From assembly GCF_002109385.1 (NCBI RefSeq), contig NZ_CP020814.1:2937501-3001500 (forward strand): 64,000 bases of DNA. The letters are read 5' to 3'. The stretch comes from Halalkalibacter krulwichiae. Its GTDB lineage: Bacteria; Bacillota; Bacilli; Bacillales; Bacillaceae_D. Position 1 is the first letter of the stretch; each line of letters opens with the position of its first letter. The notes under the pieces were generated by a model. That model did no database searches. It saw only the letters and a list, made by a program, of their open reading frames with translations, and was not told where the DNA came from. The translations under genes and the position numbers were made by a program. Shown here one piece after another: positions 51,938 through 60,853 of this stretch.

Positions 51938-53831
51938 ATCGAGTAGGAGGAGGTGTTTAGCCTCCGACCTCTCACACCACCGTACGTACGGGTCCGTATA
52001 CGGCGGTTCAATAAGTTAAGTGTGTTTAGAATTTATCGAGGAATATAGTTGAGTAAGATTGAGTAATCCAATTCGTTCAAGAAGATGATTTGGTATCGCG
52101 GTATTTAAGATGAAACTATTTGAAATATGCCAGTAGCCTTTCCGAGTGTTTGCCCACTCCCAAGCCTTTTGTTTGGGGATTTTTAGTTTGATAAGACTTT
52201 TAAAGCGAGTTTTAACCTTCTTCCACCTTTTCCAGATTATTTGTCTAATCCTTCGACGTATCCAACGATCAATTTCTTGAACATAGGTTTTCACAAGACC
52301 AACCCCATAATAGTTGATCCACCCCCTAGTTACTTGGTTGACCTCCTTGATGATCTCACGGATCTCTCCTGGTCGTTTGCGGGAAGTTAGTTTTCCTACT
52401 TTTTCTTCGAGGCTCTTTTTCGCCTTAGTATGCGGACGGACTTGTGCTCCATTTCTTGTTGGATGTATACAGAACCCTAGAAACTTCCGTTTCGTCGGTT
52501 TACCAACTTCACTCTTCTCCTTATTCACCGTTAGCTTTAGTTTTTCTTCAAGAAATTTTGTAATGCTTTTTAATACTCTCTCTCCAGCCCTTTGGCTTTT
52601 CACGTAAATGTTACAGTCATCTGCGTAGCGGATAAACTTATGACCACGCCTTTCTAGTTCTAGGTCCAGTTGGTGAAGATAGGCGTTACTAAGAAGCGGT
52701 GATAGATTTCCTCCTTGAGGAGTTCCAACCTCGCTTGGCTCATATTTTTCACCAATCATAATGCCACTTCGCAGGAATTTACGAATTAGCTTAAGCACTA
52801 TTGGGTCCTGAATAAATTCCTCTACATGATACATGAGTTTATCATGGTTGACTGTATCGAAGTACTGCTTCATATCAATGTCTACCACGTATCGGTATCT
52901 CTCTTCATAGTACTGTTTTGCTTTTCCGATTGCGTCGTGAGCACTTCGGTTTGGGCGGAAGCCAAAACTGTTTTCGGAGAAATGGGGGTTGATCCATTTT
53001 TCAATTACTTGAAGAATCGCTTGTTGGACAAGTCGGTCTTTGACCGTGGGAATTCCTAGCTTTCTTTTTGAACCATCCTGCTTCGGAATTTCAACCCGCT
53101 TAACGGGTTGTGGTTGATACGTTCCATCTTTAATGGAAAGCACAAGAGACCTTCTCTCTTCGGCTAAGAATAGTGGCAATTTGTCTACCGTCATTCCGTC
53201 TATCCCAGGTTTTCCTTTGTTCTTCTTGACTCTTTTATAAGCCCTATTGAGGTTATCTCGATCAATAATCTCGCTGATCAATTCTGAACTTTCACCATCT
53301 CTTCTTCTAGGTTCAGCGTGAAGTATACTGCACGCTTCCGCTTTATGTTCAGGTTCCACCTTATGTTCTAGCAGGTAGCCATCTTTTGATGTTTTCTGTG
53401 GTCGATGCATACTTCTCACCTCCGTTAGTTCCAAGATTCTTATTGTTCGGTCCTTCATCCACTGGACTACTATGACCTCTGCTGACTTCTTACCGTTCAC
53501 AAGCTCATCACTGAACTCGTTGTTTTCTTATGAAATTTCTTCATCTCGAAAACCCCGGTAAGACCTCCCCGGGTAAGTCTAACCGCTTTCCTCTCGTAGA
53601 CACTGGATTTACTGTAGGAGATTCGGGCAGTGTTGGACTTCGTTTTGTATAGGAAACTCGTCCGTCCCCAGCCAGCCTTATATCCAGTTTCTGTTCGTTG
53701 TCCCGAGATTTTGCGTCCGGCTTCCTTCAGATTCTAGGTCACCCTAGACACCCTTGCCATTCGCTAACAGTTCCCACTGCCAAGCCTGTAGTGGACTTAC
53801 ACCACCTAGCTGTTAGACATGCCGGGCACAC
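51938..53831 (-). mobile_element. Group II intron, class C type, inserted behind a terminator
   Basis: The minus-strand RNA would start GTGTGCCCGGC at 53831 (GUGYG-type 5' end) and end ...CTACTCGAT near 51938. A domain V/VI-like region follows the ORF at about 51960-52010 (GCCGTATAC and CCGTACGTACGG arms). The ORF sits in domain IV. The 5' exon is a terminator hairpin ending TTTTTATA, the usual target of bacterial class C introns. The boundaries are read from consensus and could be off by a few bases. Confidence 0.85.
52016..53410 (-). CDS. ltrA: Group II intron reverse transcriptase/maturase
   Basis: 464 residues. Reverse transcriptase blocks include LGIPTVKDRLVQQAI, GFRPNRSAHDAI, VVDIDMKQYFDTVNH, GTPQGGNLSPLLSN and RYADDCNIYVKS with the YADD active site near residue 260. 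A maturase (GIIM) domain follows (VTRGWINYYGVG). There is no HNH endonuclease domain, as in class C introns. An in-frame ATG at 53500 exists, but GGAGGTGAGAAGT precedes the ATG at 53410. The frame is intact, so the intron may still splice and move. Confidence 0.95.
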   Translation of the reverse strand: MHRPQKTSKDGYLLEHKVEPEHKAEACSILHAEPRRRDGESSELISEIIDRDNLNRAYKRVKKNKGKPGIDGMTVDKLPLFLAEERRSLVLSIKDGTYQPQPVKRVEIPKQDGSKRKLGIPTVKDRLVQQAILQVIEKWINPHFSENSFGFRPNRSAHDAIGKAKQYYEERYRYVVDIDMKQYFDTVNHDKLMYHVEEFIQDPIVLKLIRKFLRSGIMIGEKYEPSEVGTPQGGNLSPLLSNAYLHQLDLELERRGHKFIRYADDCNIYVKSQRAGERVLKSITKFLEEKLKLTVNKEKSEVGKPTKRKFLGFCIHPTRNGAQVRPHTKAKKSLEEKVGKLTSRKRPGEIREIIKEVNQVTRGWINYYGVGLVKTYVQEIDRWIRRRIRQIIWKRWKKVKTRFKSLIKLKIPKQKAWEWANTRKGYWHISNSFILNTAIPNHLLERIGLLNLTQLYSSINSKHT

Positions 53832-53833
53832 TA

Positions 53834-53867
53834 TAAAAAGCTGCCAAGACTTTCTTGACAGCATTTT
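53834..53867. terminator. Terminator of the cupin gene, target of the group II intron
   Basis: GCTGTCAAGA and TCTTGGCAGC pair on the minus strand around AAG, followed by TTTTTATA and then the intron. Confidence 0.88.
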
Positions 53868-53986
53868 TATTTATCCCTTTTTGAAATAGTATATGACACA
53901 ACTCAGCAATATCTTTATAGGATGTAATCGCATACAAAAAAGTAGGTACATCGAAGTTAAGGGACGCTCTACCTTCCTATTTAAAA

Positions 53987-54499
53987 TTAGAAGATCAAAT
54001 CAACGTTTGGCTCAATCCCATATTCTTCACAATAATGACGATAGCGCTTGTACATGGTGAACACATCATCTTCTCGAGTAATAGTACCATTCGCGTCAAA
54101 AAACTGGATACTTCCAGTAACCGTAAATAGCGTTGTCATGCCAAGTTCTGGATCTGCACAAAGAGTATGGATATCACCTGGCGGCTCAAAAATAAGAGTT
54201 CCCTCGTTTGCTTCCCAATCTTTTTCGAGATAATGCCACTTTCCTTCAATTACGTAACCGGTAACAGAACCACCCGTATGGCGATGACGAGAAAGGACAG
54301 CTCCTTTTTCTACCTTAAACAGCATAATCCATAGTCCTGTTGTAAGATCGAACCGAAGCGGCTTGAACCAACAACCATCATCAGAAAATGGCATCCATTG
54401 CATTTCTGGAGAGTGGCTAACTCGATCTGGAAGCATAAAGCGTTCCGTAAATTCATTCATTTCCTGATCAATTGTTCGAGTTGATGCTTTTGTTTCCAT
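53987..54499 (-). CDS. Cupin protein of the 2,4'-dihydroxyacetophenone dioxygenase family
   Basis: 170 residues. A single cupin fold with metal-binding candidates in LSRHRHTGGSVTGYVIEG and a later His in PPGDIHTLC; YLEKDWEANEGTLIFEPPG and the C-terminal HYCEEYGIEP match the ChrR/DAD-like cupin dioxygenases that cleave a C-C bond in hydroxy-ketones. The substrate is unknown. The start at 54499 follows GGAGGAATT. A clear sigma-54 promoter lies upstream and an AcoR-type activator is divergent, so expression is probably induced by a carbon source. Confidence 0.85.
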   Translation of the reverse strand: METKASTRTIDQEMNEFTERFMLPDRVSHSPEMQWMPFSDDGCWFKPLRFDLTTGLWIMLFKVEKGAVLSRHRHTGGSVTGYVIEGKWHYLEKDWEANEGTLIFEPPGDIHTLCADPELGMTTLFTVTGSIQFFDANGTITREDDVFTMYKRYRHYCEEYGIEPNVDLIF

Positions 54500-54553
54500 T
54501 TTAATTCCTCCTATAAAATAAAATGAAGTTATTTAACTTTCACTTTTTTATAT

Positions 54554-54569
54554 TGCAAATGCTATGCCA
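54554..54569 (-). promoter_or_regulatory. Sigma-54 promoter of the cupin gene
   Basis: On the minus strand TGGCATAGCATTTGCA matches the -24/-12 consensus TGGCAC-N5-TTGCW with exact spacing. It lies 55 bases before the cupin start codon. Confidence 0.85.
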
Positions 54570-54968
54570 AAAATTTGTATTGTATCTAAAAGTAACAAAA
54601 AAACAGATAACTGTACGGATTATCAATGACTTGTAACAAATCTTAATAATGTAAAATCATCTGTAGGTTTAAGTGATGTGTTGAAAGTTTCGACATTGTA
54701 GATATTGGCATCATTGAGTGAAGAAAATGGCGACATTCTAAACGGTCAACATATATATCTTAATTTTATTTTAAGGAGTGAAAATTCAGTCCATTTAGTT
54801 TATAATATTGTTTTATACTAGAAATTTTGTTCATAACATATTTCTACTCCCAAGCATTCGATTTTTAAAACACAGGATATTGAAAGCGATTACATATAAC
54901 TTTGCTTTGTTTTTTTAAAATATTCTGATTTAATTTCTTTTAATTACATCACAAAGGATGATGATAAT
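54570..54968. promoter_or_regulatory. Divergent control region between cupin and activator genes
   Basis: No gene. CGACATT occurs at 54691-54697 and 54731-54737, 40 bp apart, and TGTAACAAAT-like copies lie at about 54590 and 54635. These are candidates for upstream activator sites of the sigma-54 activator, at 120-180 bases from the promoter. Confidence 0.4.
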
Positions 54969-56960
54969 GTGAATGATCTATATATTTCTTTAGACAATGT
55001 CTGCTCCCCTATGAATGAAAAAATCAGGGTTGAGAGAGCTTGGGAACATTTTATATTGGATAAGAACTCAGCCCCTAAAGTGCGTCATTTAACACATCAA
55101 TCTTGGAAACGCTCATTACGTCATGGGGTGCACCCACTAGAAGGGAAAGCCCCTCTCATTTTATCTGAAGAGAAAATTCAAGAATATCAATCTTCTAATC
55201 CCATTTTCTCAACTATAGAACCTCTACTTATTAATTTAAATAATACAGTGAAAGATTCAGGCTATTTATTAGTTTTTTGTAATCAAAATGGTGAAATTGT
55301 GTATTTAGATGGAGTTTCATCACTTAGACAGAAAGCAGAAAATATCAACTTCATTGCTGGTACGTCATGGGCTGAACATCATGCTGGGACCAATGGAATG
55401 GGAGCAGCACTGGCTACCGGACATCCTATGCAAGTATTTGCTGGTGAACATTTCTGTCAACCAGTCCACAATTGGGTTTGTTCAGCTGCGCCTATTAAAG
55501 ACCCAGCTACAAATAAGGTGCTTGGAGCTATTAATTTAACAGGTATTTGGGATACAGTACATCCTCACTCCCTTACAACTGTAATTTCTGTAGCTCAACT
55601 AGTTGAGGAAAAGCTTCTCAACCGATTAAAATTCGAACAGTTCCTCTTAATGGAGCACTATATAGAAATATCCGAAAAAAAATCAAATAAACATTTTGCT
55701 ATAATTGATCGTGGCTGTAAAGTTATTAGAGCATCTCCTCTATTTTATGAAAATGGGTGGATAGACAAAAGTAATTATTTCAATGAATTAAATAAAGAAA
55801 TTTTATGGAAAGAAGCTAAATATAGTTGGCAGATTGAGAAAAGAGATGGAATATGGACTTTTGAAGTCATACCTTACTTTTACCAAGAGTATCAAATAGG
55901 AGCTATACTATATGCTATTCCACCAGTCATACCTTCAAACAATACAGTGAATTCAACAAAACACTCCTTTTCAAGTATGATTGGACTATCCGATAAATTT
56001 TTATCATTTATAACAGAGGCACGCTCAGTTGCAAGTATAGATTTACCAGTATTAATTGAGGGTGAAAGTGGAACGGGAAAAGAGTTATTAGCCCAATCTA
56101 TTCACTCATCAAGTCTTCGGTCTTCGGGAGCTTTTGTAGCAGTTAACTGTGGAGCAATACCAAAAGAACTTGCTGCAAGTGAATTATTCGGATATGAAGA
56201 GGGAACATTTACAGGAGGCCAAAAAGGAGGAAAGTCTGGAAAGTTTCAACTAGCTGAAGGCGGTACGATATTTTTAGATGAAATCGGAGAGATGCCATTA
56301 GATTTACAAACGATGTTATTACGGGTCCTTGAAGAAGGTGAGGTTGTTCGCCTTGGTGGAAAACAACCGATCAAGTTGAATGTTCGAGTCATTGCTGCAA
56401 CGAATTGTGATTTAAAAAAGGCATGTGAAGAAGGTAAATTTCGCAAAGATCTATATTATCGGCTTAATATTCTTTCTTTGAAAGTACCTCCACTCCGTGA
56501 AAGATCAGGAGATATTCCATTAATCTTCGAGCATTTGCTAAAGAAAATTTGTATCGATTTAAGGAGGCCACCTCTTTTAATAAATGATCAAGCTTTACTT
56601 GCTTTGAAAAGATATGACTGGCCTGGAAATGTTCGTGAACTGAGAAATCTTGCCTATCAAATGGCGGTGAAGGTAAAAGGAAATGTCATTACTAGAGTTG
56701 ACCTTCCAAAAGAATTGGCCGAAGAGCAAACCTTTAATTATACAGGAAATCCCATTAATCTTTCTCATTCATCTCACCAATCTTTTGTTTCAAAGAAGAA
56801 GGTACAATCACTAAAAGAGCAGGAGTTAGATACGATTCTTGCTGTATTAGATGAGCTAAATGGTAATGTAACAGAAACAGCAAAAAGACTAGGTATTCAT
56901 CGAAGTACGATTTATAAGAAACTTAAAAGAAGAGATCCTACGTCCTCATCATTAAAGTAG
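54969..56960 (+). CDS. Sigma-54-dependent transcriptional activator, AcoR type
   Basis: 663 residues. An N-terminal sensory region including a GAF domain of AcoR type (ISEWAEHHAG-like GTSWAEHHAGTNGMGAAL near 135, EHFCQPVHNWVCSAAPI), AAA+ domain about 335-570 with Walker A GESGTGKELLAQ, Walker B GGTIFLDEIGEM and arginine finger region LYYRLN, and a C-terminal Fis-type HTH (GNVTETAKRLGIHRSTIYKK). The sigma-54 contact loop reads EGTFTGG where GAFTGA is usual. It probably activates the divergent cupin gene through the sigma-54 promoter at 54554. GTG start after AAAGGA. Confidence 0.93.
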   Translation: MNDLYISLDNVCSPMNEKIRVERAWEHFILDKNSAPKVRHLTHQSWKRSLRHGVHPLEGKAPLILSEEKIQEYQSSNPIFSTIEPLLINLNNTVKDSGYLLVFCNQNGEIVYLDGVSSLRQKAENINFIAGTSWAEHHAGTNGMGAALATGHPMQVFAGEHFCQPVHNWVCSAAPIKDPATNKVLGAINLTGIWDTVHPHSLTTVISVAQLVEEKLLNRLKFEQFLLMEHYIEISEKKSNKHFAIIDRGCKVIRASPLFYENGWIDKSNYFNELNKEILWKEAKYSWQIEKRDGIWTFEVIPYFYQEYQIGAILYAIPPVIPSNNTVNSTKHSFSSMIGLSDKFLSFITEARSVASIDLPVLIEGESGTGKELLAQSIHSSSLRSSGAFVAVNCGAIPKELAASELFGYEEGTFTGGQKGGKSGKFQLAEGGTIFLDEIGEMPLDLQTMLLRVLEEGEVVRLGGKQPIKLNVRVIAATNCDLKKACEEGKFRKDLYYRLNILSLKVPPLRERSGDIPLIFEHLLKKICIDLRRPPLLINDQALLALKRYDWPGNVRELRNLAYQMAVKVKGNVITRVDLPKELAEEQTFNYTGNPINLSHSSHQSFVSKKKVQSLKEQELDTILAVLDELNGNVTETAKRLGIHRSTIYKKLKRRDPTSSSLK

Positions 56961-56966
56961 ACACAA

Positions 56967-57002
56967 TAAATGCATTTCTTTAACCAAAAAGGAATGCATT
57001 TA
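56967..57002 (+). terminator. Terminator of the activator gene
   Basis: AAATGCATTTC / GGAATGCATTT stem followed by ATTG, just after the stop. Confidence 0.8.
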
Positions 57003-57289
57003 TTGAATTTGAGATAAACAACTATTTAGTGAAAAGGTAATGTGAAAATCAAAACTTTTTTTGGCTATAGCGAAGGGTACATAATCAACTGTTTTTAGCG
57101 CTCATCACGTATTGTCTCAACGTTCTTATTCAACTCGAAACCAAAAGTAAGCAAACACTTTTACAAATTACTCGATGGTTAAAGAGGACCATATGACGCC
57201 CGGCAAGAGTTTGGCTTAGCTACATTGTTCCTAGCGGGATTCCGTAAAAGAGAAAAAGTTGTCGCCCAAGTTCAATAATATATTTTTAC
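57003..57289. other. Intergenic stretch with an unidentified coding tail
   Basis: A plus-strand frame ends FGLATLFLAGFRKREKVVAQ at a TAA near 57278. It looks like a protein C-terminus without a start; not recognised. Nothing else found. Confidence 0.35.
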
Positions 57290-57535
57290 CAAATGGCTTC
57301 ACCTATTGGTGCCATCATCCAATTATCAATCCCGTTGTGTACCATCTTTAAGAAGTGACTACTCCCGGCCTTTCCTGCATAAATGAAACTATTTTCTACT
57401 GTGGTATCTTTGAAAATAGGCTCAACGATTCTCCATGCTTCAGGGTCTCCGCCAACATGTAGTATGCTCCATTACGTGCTCCTTCTTTCCCACCCACCAG
57501 AAGCACCAACATCCATAAAGCTTATTCCGACTTTG
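57290..57535 (-). pseudogene. Internal fragment of a second 6-phosphogluconate dehydrogenase gene
   Basis: The minus strand encodes GGDPEAWRIVEPIFKDTTVE followed by NSFIYAGKAGSSHFLKMVHN, nearly the same as residues 120-170 of the gndA product at 39123-40016. A frameshift lies near 57460-57495 and both ends are missing. It marks a second copy of the gnd locus. Confidence 0.88.
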
Positions 57536-57713
57536 AGACGACTAAGCTGGACAAAAAGACTTGGCTTGCTTTCCCATCTTTTTACTTTCTACAAGGTTAA
57601 TTATAAAGCGTCTAGCCACTTAGATAGGAATAGGTTGCATCTAGCTTTTAAAATACTCTTGATTAAGATAATAATAGAAATCAAGAAGAGGCAGAGTTCA
57701 ATGCTTTAACTTG

Positions 57714-58145
57714 TTAAAATACTCCATAAACATCTGGGCAATCTGATTCAATAGGGATGTAAAAGCAGTGCTGCTTATAACGTCCTGAGTTCCATTGCCC
57801 CCACCATTGTTCTGGACATGGCCCATCTGGTCGAAAGAACCACAAAGCAAATTCAGCGGGACGATGTCTTTCCCCGTTAATAATTCGCTGGGCTAATCGT
57901 ACCTCTCTTTCTCTCGCTCTTTGATAAAAATAAGGAAAATGAACTGCTTCAAATCCTCCGGGTGATTGCCAAACCATTCGTTCAATCGTATTAATATCAA
58001 CAAAATCCAAACATCTTACTCGCACACGGTTGACACAAACATTTGCTACAAGTAACATACCTAATTCGCCTTCACCTTCAGCCTCTGCTCTAATTAACCT
58101 AGCAAGCAATTTCCTATCATTCGCATTTGTCTGAATAACCGCCAA
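57714..58145 (-). CDS. cwlJ: Spore cortex-lytic hydrolase CwlJ, copy 2
   Basis: 143 residues, nearly the same as the 21347-21778 product (LLARLIRAEAEGEGELGMLL, QSPGGFEAVHFPYFYQRARE, CPEQWWGQWNSGRYKQHC). TTG start at 58145 after GGGGGG; the in-frame ATG at 58175 lies before that ribosome binding site. Catalytic Glu and the conserved C-terminal block are intact. It is divergent from the gerABC germinant-receptor operon, so both may serve germination. The upstream TATGTCGAA is shared with copy 1. Confidence 0.93.
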   Translation of the reverse strand: MAVIQTNANDRKLLARLIRAEAEGEGELGMLLVANVCVNRVRVRCLDFVDINTIERMVWQSPGGFEAVHFPYFYQRAREREVRLAQRIINGERHRPAEFALWFFRPDGPCPEQWWGQWNSGRYKQHCFYIPIESDCPDVYGVF

Positions 58146-58379
58146 ATGGATCCCCCCTTTATGAAAGATTGGCAATCGCTAATCAACAAATAATATGTCG
58201 AATTGTTCAGTTTAATACATATTAAAAAATCAACATAAAGTATTTCTAAAATTAACGTCTCCTCACATAGGAAAGCATATTGCACCCATCACCTTTCAAT
58301 AAATTTTCCTTCGTACTGCATATTTTGATATATTGTGGGGAAATTAGGGAAATGACAATCTATTGAAGAGGAACAAGCC

Positions 58380-59762
58380 ATGTATTTACAAATGACTTTA
58401 TTAGATGAAGTAAAAAAGAAATTACATCCTTGTGATGATCTAACTACTAGAACGTTTCCCGAACTGAATATTATCATTTTATATTTTGATCACTTAGTTG
58501 GAACACAAGAACTTGAACAAGATGTATTACAGCCCTTATCGAAAATAAGTGAAAGTGAAGTAATGGATGTATTAAATCGATTTCAATATCAAGAAGCAAA
58601 AGATACAAAGACCATTATAAAAGGAATATTAGCTGGGAATGCTGCTATTTTTTATAAAAGAAAAAACATCTATCTGATCGACCTTTACACACCAAAGACA
58701 AGGGATATAACTGCAGCTCAAATTGAAACGGCTATTGTTGGACCGCGTGAAGCATTCGTTGAATCAATTGAGATGAACTTATCCTGTATCAGAAGAAGAA
58801 TTCAATCGGAAAAATTAAAAGTCCTAAACCTTCAAGTTGGATATGTAACGAATACAAAAATGAATGTAATTTATATTGAGGGAGTAACTCCTGATCATCA
58901 CATTTCAGATGTGAGAGAGAAAATAAACTCTATTGAAGTGGATGGACTGCATGATTTAAATATGATCATGGAATATATTGATGAACATCCCTTCTCTTTG
59001 TTTCCACAATACTTAACGACTGAACGACCCGATGTCGCTGTTTCCAAATTATTAGAAGGAAAAGTAGTTGGATTATTGGATGGTAGCCCTTATGCTTTTA
59101 GTGCACCGACAACCTTTTGGGAGCATTTTCAATCTCCAGATGATTATAACCAACGATGGTTATTAGGAACAGCATCTAGATTTTTACGTTACATCGCCTT
59201 ATTCATCACTTTGACTTTTACTGCACTATATGTATCCATTACTATGTTTCATTATGAAATGATTCCTAATGATCTTTTACTAAGCTTAATCGAATCCAGA
59301 GCAAAAGTCCCATTCCAACCTATTTACGAAGCGTTACTCATGGAATTTACGATAGAGCTATTACGAGAAGCTGGTGCGAGATTACCTACAAAGATTGGAC
59401 AAACGATCGGGATTGTTGGAGGGATTGTTATTGGTACAGCAGCTGTACAAGCAGGGTTTACAAGTAATATCCTCATCGTTATTGTCGCGGTTTCTGCCAT
59501 GGCATCCTATGTCGTTCCTCATATTATTATGAGTGCTTCAATAAGATTAGCCAGGTTTGGATTAATCTTTCTTGCTGGTATATTGGGGAATTTTGGATTA
59601 ATGGCTGGTGTTACTTTAATCGTAATCCAAATTTCAAAATTAACAAGTTTGCATTCCTCTTACGTCATACCTACTGCTCCATTCTCAGATTGGAAAGATA
59701 CATTCATAAGAGCACCATTAAAAATGATCAAAAATAAGCCAAGTCAAACGAAAGAGAAATAA
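58380..59762 (+). CDS. Spore germination receptor subunit A (GerA family)
   Basis: 460 residues. A cytosolic N-terminal domain to about 245 (VGTQELEQDVLQPL, GPREAFVESIEMNLSCIRRR) and a membrane part of five or six helices (RWLLGTASRFLRYIALFITL, GIVGGIVIGTAAVQAGFTS). This is the GerAA/GerKA-type channel-forming subunit of a nutrient germinant receptor in the spore inner membrane. It is first in an A-B-C operon. The ATG at 58380 follows GAAGAGGAAC. Confidence 0.96.
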   Translation: MYLQMTLLDEVKKKLHPCDDLTTRTFPELNIIILYFDHLVGTQELEQDVLQPLSKISESEVMDVLNRFQYQEAKDTKTIIKGILAGNAAIFYKRKNIYLIDLYTPKTRDITAAQIETAIVGPREAFVESIEMNLSCIRRRIQSEKLKVLNLQVGYVTNTKMNVIYIEGVTPDHHISDVREKINSIEVDGLHDLNMIMEYIDEHPFSLFPQYLTTERPDVAVSKLLEGKVVGLLDGSPYAFSAPTTFWEHFQSPDDYNQRWLLGTASRFLRYIALFITLTFTALYVSITMFHYEMIPNDLLLSLIESRAKVPFQPIYEALLMEFTIELLREAGARLPTKIGQTIGIVGGIVIGTAAVQAGFTSNILIVIVAVSAMASYVVPHIIMSASIRLARFGLIFLAGILGNFGLMAGVTLIVIQISKLTSLHSSYVIPTAPFSDWKDTFIRAPLKMIKNKPSQTKEK

Positions 59763-59776
59763 ATAGGAGCCATTAT

Positions 59777-60853
59777 ATGTCAGCAAAACTTCATCCCAGT
59801 TATCTCTTCTTCCTAGTCTATATGACCCAAAGTGGAATTATCATCTTTTCACTACCGCGTATAACCGCAGAGACATTCGGAACGAATGGATGGCTAGCCA
59901 TACCTATCGTATCATTAGGCGTCGTTTTCCTTATTTCTTTGTACGGGTGCGTTTACCGGTGGAGCAACGATAAATCACTCTATAGCATTATTGAAGAAAT
60001 GCTTCCAAAATATTCCTACAAAATTCTATACATTTTTTTTAGTTTATTTTGGACAATATTAGCTTTTACCCTAACAAAAAATTACGTATTTCTTGTCAAA
60101 TCACTCTACTATCCCTTAACAAATATACATTGGTTGATGTTGATCATGACGATGCTTATTTATTTTTTTGTTACGAGTCAAATTAGTAGTATTTTTAAAG
60201 CAACGGTCATTTTGTTTTTTTTAACAGCATGGATGGTTTTGTTACCATTGGGGCTCCTTCCTGACTTTGAGCTCGTTCGGTTGACTTCCTTTATTTTTGC
60301 ATTTCGTTCTAATTTATTGGAGGGAAGTATTCAAGTATACTCGGCGTTTTTAGGTTTTGAAATAATTTTTTTCTTTTTGCATTATGTTCAAAGGTCTGCT
60401 AAAACCATGAAATATATTTACTTAGGTCACCTTTACACAACGCTTGTCTATCTTATTGTTACTTTTATCAGCTATGGATTCACTAGTTTTGAACATTTGA
60501 TAACTCAATCTTATCCCCTTATTGATTTATTTAGATATATTGAACTTCCTTTTATTGAGCGTTTGGATGGACTGTATTTCATGTTTTTTTTAATGAAGAT
60601 CATTGTAACAGCTACCCTTTATCTTTTTGTTTCAATTGAAATGTTTCAACGGAGCATACAATCGATTAAAGCTTCATATATTCCTGTTCTTTTATGTGTC
60701 ATTGGATTTATAGGCACCTACCCACTTTTCACAAAATATGATATTGATTTTTGGTTATCGAATATCGTTTATGTCCAAACTGTAATTTCCATTATACTAC
60801 CAGTTATTCTAATATTATATTTACATGTAAAAAGGAGAAAAGATGATGTATAA
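59777..60853 (+). CDS. Spore germination receptor subunit B (GerB family)
   Basis: 358 residues with about ten membrane helices of the amino-acid permease-like spore germination family; this subunit binds the germinant. Start HPSYLFFLVYMTQSGIIIFS is typical. The start is 14 bases after subunit A and the stop overlaps the start of subunit C. Confidence 0.95.
   Translation: MSAKLHPSYLFFLVYMTQSGIIIFSLPRITAETFGTNGWLAIPIVSLGVVFLISLYGCVYRWSNDKSLYSIIEEMLPKYSYKILYIFFSLFWTILAFTLTKNYVFLVKSLYYPLTNIHWLMLIMTMLIYFFVTSQISSIFKATVILFFLTAWMVLLPLGLLPDFELVRLTSFIFAFRSNLLEGSIQVYSAFLGFEIIFFFLHYVQRSAKTMKYIYLGHLYTTLVYLIVTFISYGFTSFEHLITQSYPLIDLFRYIELPFIERLDGLYFMFFLMKIIVTATLYLFVSIEMFQRSIQSIKASYIPVLLCVIGFIGTYPLFTKYDIDFWLSNIVYVQTVISIILPVILILYLHVKRRKDDV

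Noticed and set aside
58094..58285. 63-codon frame overlapping the cwlJ start on the same strand
   Set aside because: Out of frame with CwlJ, no ribosome binding site, and it covers the likely cwlJ promoter.
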